In this document: one piece after another, positions 62,588 through 64,000 of the stretch
Layout: each line of letters starts with the position of its first letter
Position numbering within the stretch: position 1 is the first letter of the stretch
Source: Mucilaginibacter_A sp964236465
GTDB lineage: Bacteria > Bacteroidota > Bacteroidia > Sphingobacteriales > Sphingobacteriaceae
Length of the DNA stretch: 64,000 bases
Assembly (NCBI GenBank): GCA_964236465.1
Contig: CAXSBZ010000004.1
Span: 62,001 to 126,000 of the forward strand
Direction: 5' to 3'
Notes under the pieces: generated by a model
Told to the model about the DNA's origin: nothing
The model's input: the letters and a program-made list of their open reading frames with translations, nothing else
Database searches by the model: none
Program-made: the position numbers and the translations under genes

Positions 62588-63181
62588 CTAAAACTGGTAA
62601 TAAGGTGCAATCATGAGGTAAACAATTACGCCGGTCACGGTTACATAAAACCAGATAGGCCACGTCCATCGAACAATTTTTTTATGTCGTGAAATTTGGT
62701 TTTGCAGTGCATAGTTGAAGCTGAATAAAATTAACGGGAGTACAATTGCTGCTAAAATTATGTGGCTGATTAAAATTGCAAAATACACATAACGCATGCT
62801 ACCAGCTGCTGCCTTTTCTGCTGTAGAAACGATGTGATCACCATTTAAATCTCCGTATTTGGTTTCGGGAGCCAGGTAGTGAAAGATAATGTAAAGAACC
62901 AGGAAAAGAGATGATAACACAAAAGCTGTAATATTGAGGCGTTTATGTACCACAATATTTTTTTGCATGATAAAATACAGTGATAAAAGAAGTAACAGGC
63001 TACAAGTTCCGTTTAAATAAGCATTGATTAAAGGCAGTTTGTAAGTAAATGAAGGCAAGACCGCCGGAACGGGAAGAACTTTCATAATCAGGATTACCAC
63101 AACTACAAACACAAATATGGAAACGCCAATTATAGACCGAAAAATTAATCTATCTTGTATATCGTCAGTTTTTTGCTCCAT
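62588..63181 (-). CDS. DUF420 membrane protein
   Basis: A 197-residue protein with about five membrane helices and conserved His residues (KRLNITAF, FHYLAPETKYGD, MQKNIVVHKR, FAILISHIILAAIVL). DUF420 members are encoded with SCO and cytochrome oxidase genes and are thought to help oxidase assembly. The start overlaps the SCO stop by one base (TGATG). Confidence 0.87.
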   Translation of the reverse strand: MEQKTDDIQDRLIFRSIIGVSIFVFVVVVILIMKVLPVPAVLPSFTYKLPLINAYLNGTCSLLLLLSLYFIMQKNIVVHKRLNITAFVLSSLFLVLYIIFHYLAPETKYGDLNGDHIVSTAEKAAAGSMRYVYFAILISHIILAAIVLPLILFSFNYALQNQISRHKKIVRWTWPIWFYVTVTGVIVYLMIAPYYQF

Positions 63182-63888
63182 CAGTATAAATTACTTTTAA
63201 TTTTTCTTAATTCTTCTGCAATCAGCACTTTAATTTCATCATTTAATTTAATCATTTCGTTTACAGATGTACCGTTGTAATAACCTCTGATCCTTTTATC
63301 CTGATCAATTAATATCAGTTTTTCACTGTAAATAAAGTTTTCGGGTTGATTGCCACCATTTGCTGCTGTTACCAAAAAACCGTTTCTGCTAAGTGGATAA
63401 ATTGTTGCTGTATCGCCCGTTAAAAATTTCCATTGTTGGTTGTTAGCTTTTAAGGCAGTGGCATACTTTTTTAAAACGAGTGGACTATCGGTTGCCGGAT
63501 CAACAGTAATCGATACAAATTGAACCATGCTGTTTTTTTTAAAGTTGACCGCTAATGAATCAATATTTTTATTGATCTCATTGCACAAAACAGGACACTT
63601 GGTGAAAAAAAAGTTGACTAACAAAATTTTCCCGGTAAAACTATTTTGGGTAATTAGCTTATTGTCCTGGTCATGTAATCTGAAGTTAGGAATTGTGTGA
63701 TAGATGGTGTCGAAAACTTTATTTCCATGAATAGTTTTGAAGTTTTTTGCTACTTGTTTCGGCCCATAAATTGGTAAAGGTTTGTACCTATTTTTCCCTT
63801 TTGCTTGAAGTAAATAATACAAAAATCCTGGTACTATCAGAATAAGTACCAGGATTACAAAGTTTTTTAATGTTTTAGCCTTTAGCAT
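63181..63888 (-). CDS. SCO1/SenC-family copper chaperone-like protein
   Basis: SCO proteins carry Cu to the CuA site of cytochrome oxidase, using a CxxxC and a distal His. From the ATG at 63888, 235 residues with one membrane helix. The pair Cys98/Cys102 is intact (KCPVLCNEI). The distal position, normally His in a HS-type segment, is Tyr187 in FIYSEKLILID. The ATG overlaps the stop of the upstream gene. Either redox activity without full Cu binding, or an altered ligand, is possible. Confidence 0.88.
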   Translation of the reverse strand: MLKAKTLKNFVILVLILIVPGFLYYLLQAKGKNRYKPLPIYGPKQVAKNFKTIHGNKVFDTIYHTIPNFRLHDQDNKLITQNSFTGKILLVNFFFTKCPVLCNEINKNIDSLAVNFKKNSMVQFVSITVDPATDSPLVLKKYATALKANNQQWKFLTGDTATIYPLSRNGFLVTAANGGNQPENFIYSEKLILIDQDKRIRGYYNGTSVNEMIKLNDEIKVLIAEELRKIKSNLY

Positions 63889-64000
63889 CAAGGCCTGTCA
63901 AATAACCAATAATGGCTTTCATTAGTTAAAACAAGTATCAATCCAATGATGAATAAAGTTGGAACTAATATTGAATACATTAACCCAACTTTTTCAAATC
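63888..64000 (-). CDS. Membrane protein C-terminal fragment, probably oxidase-related
   Basis: The last 37 codons of a gene that begins beyond base 64000. Residues include a membrane helix (LVPTLFIIGLILVLT) and end HYWLFDRP. The stop overlaps the SCO start by one base, so the genes are coupled. Given SCO and DUF420 downstream, a small cytochrome c oxidase subunit is likely but not provable from this fragment. Confidence 0.5.
   Translation of the reverse strand, partial: FEKVGLMYSILVPTLFIIGLILVLTNESHYWLFDRP

Noticed and set aside
62517..62669. N-terminal extension of the small CxxC protein
   Set aside because: It would read through the repeat hairpin and overlap DUF420; the ATG at 62516 starts a clean signal peptide.
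197..62995. Dispersed words as a CRISPR array
   Set aside because: Copies are spaced irregularly over the whole window, occur on both strands and within genes.
197..62995. Dispersed words as Chi- or KOPS-like polar signals
   Set aside because: Orientation is mixed (about 28 against 38) with no local strand preference, so a strongly polar signal is unlikely, although a single window cannot exclude weak skew.
1..64000. tRNA or rRNA genes
   Set aside because: I saw no cloverleaf with a GGTTCRA-type arm or rRNA-like conserved stretch; a covariance search could still find a small RNA.

Overview
The window looks like chromosomal DNA of a gliding or T9SS-bearing member of the Bacteroidota, most likely Sphingobacteriaceae (Pedobacter/Mucilaginibacter-like). 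The evidence is a gldKLMN cluster, a GldB lipoprotein next to nadE, a SprE/PorW-type TPR lipoprotein, a subtilase with a C-terminal T9SS sorting domain, an AtpB with the Bacteroidota periplasmic N-terminal extension, many lipoproteins, and families largely restricted to this phylum (DUF4271 beside hemD, DUF4286). The genus is inference. I saw no rRNA, tRNA, CRISPR array, phage or intact insertion sequence.

Layout: 1-3.5 kb holds the 3' end of a photolyase gene, two FKBP lipoproteins and gamma-glutamyltransferase. 3.6-10.8 kb holds an outer-membrane protein, a PIN toxin-antitoxin pair, a GH16 glucanase, the large T9SS-secreted subtilase and a DinB-like protein. 10.9-13.9 kb is an A+T-rich ECF sigma factor/membrane protein/lipoprotein cluster. 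14-16.7 kb is nadE-gldB. 17.1-23.0 kb is an ATP synthase operon (atpZ, an AtpI-like gene, atpB-E-F-H-A-G; atpD and atpC are not here). 23.2-30.1 kb is sprE/porW, PBP1A and uvrC. 30.2-34.9 kb is gldK-L-M-N on the minus strand. 35.3-38.6 kb is hemD, DUF4271 and a gluconokinase-type kinase. 38.8-46.8 kb holds hemW, a fasciclin protein, tandem JmjC/cupin proteins, an S41 protease, an endonuclease III-like gene and a PfkB kinase. 47-53.3 kb is a VWA/AAA pair, a metallophosphoesterase, a UbiA-like protein and an A+T-rich DUF6978/DUF1828-like pair. 53.3-57.7 kb is an S9 peptidase homologue lacking catalytic residues, followed by a histidine kinase and a response regulator. 57.9-64 kb holds a TPR protein, rfbC, an OmpA protein, and DUF420, SCO and an oxidase-like fragment.

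The most striking signal is not a gene. A 12-14 bp word, GATAAAAGAAGCAT (with a sister form GATAAAAACAGCAT and C/T variation near the end), recurs about 65 times in 64 kb, on both strands, in intergenic and coding DNA. In intergenic DNA it often carries an extended flank (ATTTTAGGTC before it) and often occurs as inverted pairs that make perfect hairpins between genes. In coding DNA it is read as IKEA/IKTA or LLLS/ASFI and falls repeatedly in signal peptides, membrane helices and linkers. One of two tandem cupin paralogues has it and the other has an ungapped different sequence, so it can arise by substitution rather than insertion. These are the hallmarks of DNA-uptake sequences in Neisseria and Pasteurellaceae. 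I know of no such system described for this phylum, and the link to uptake is inference.
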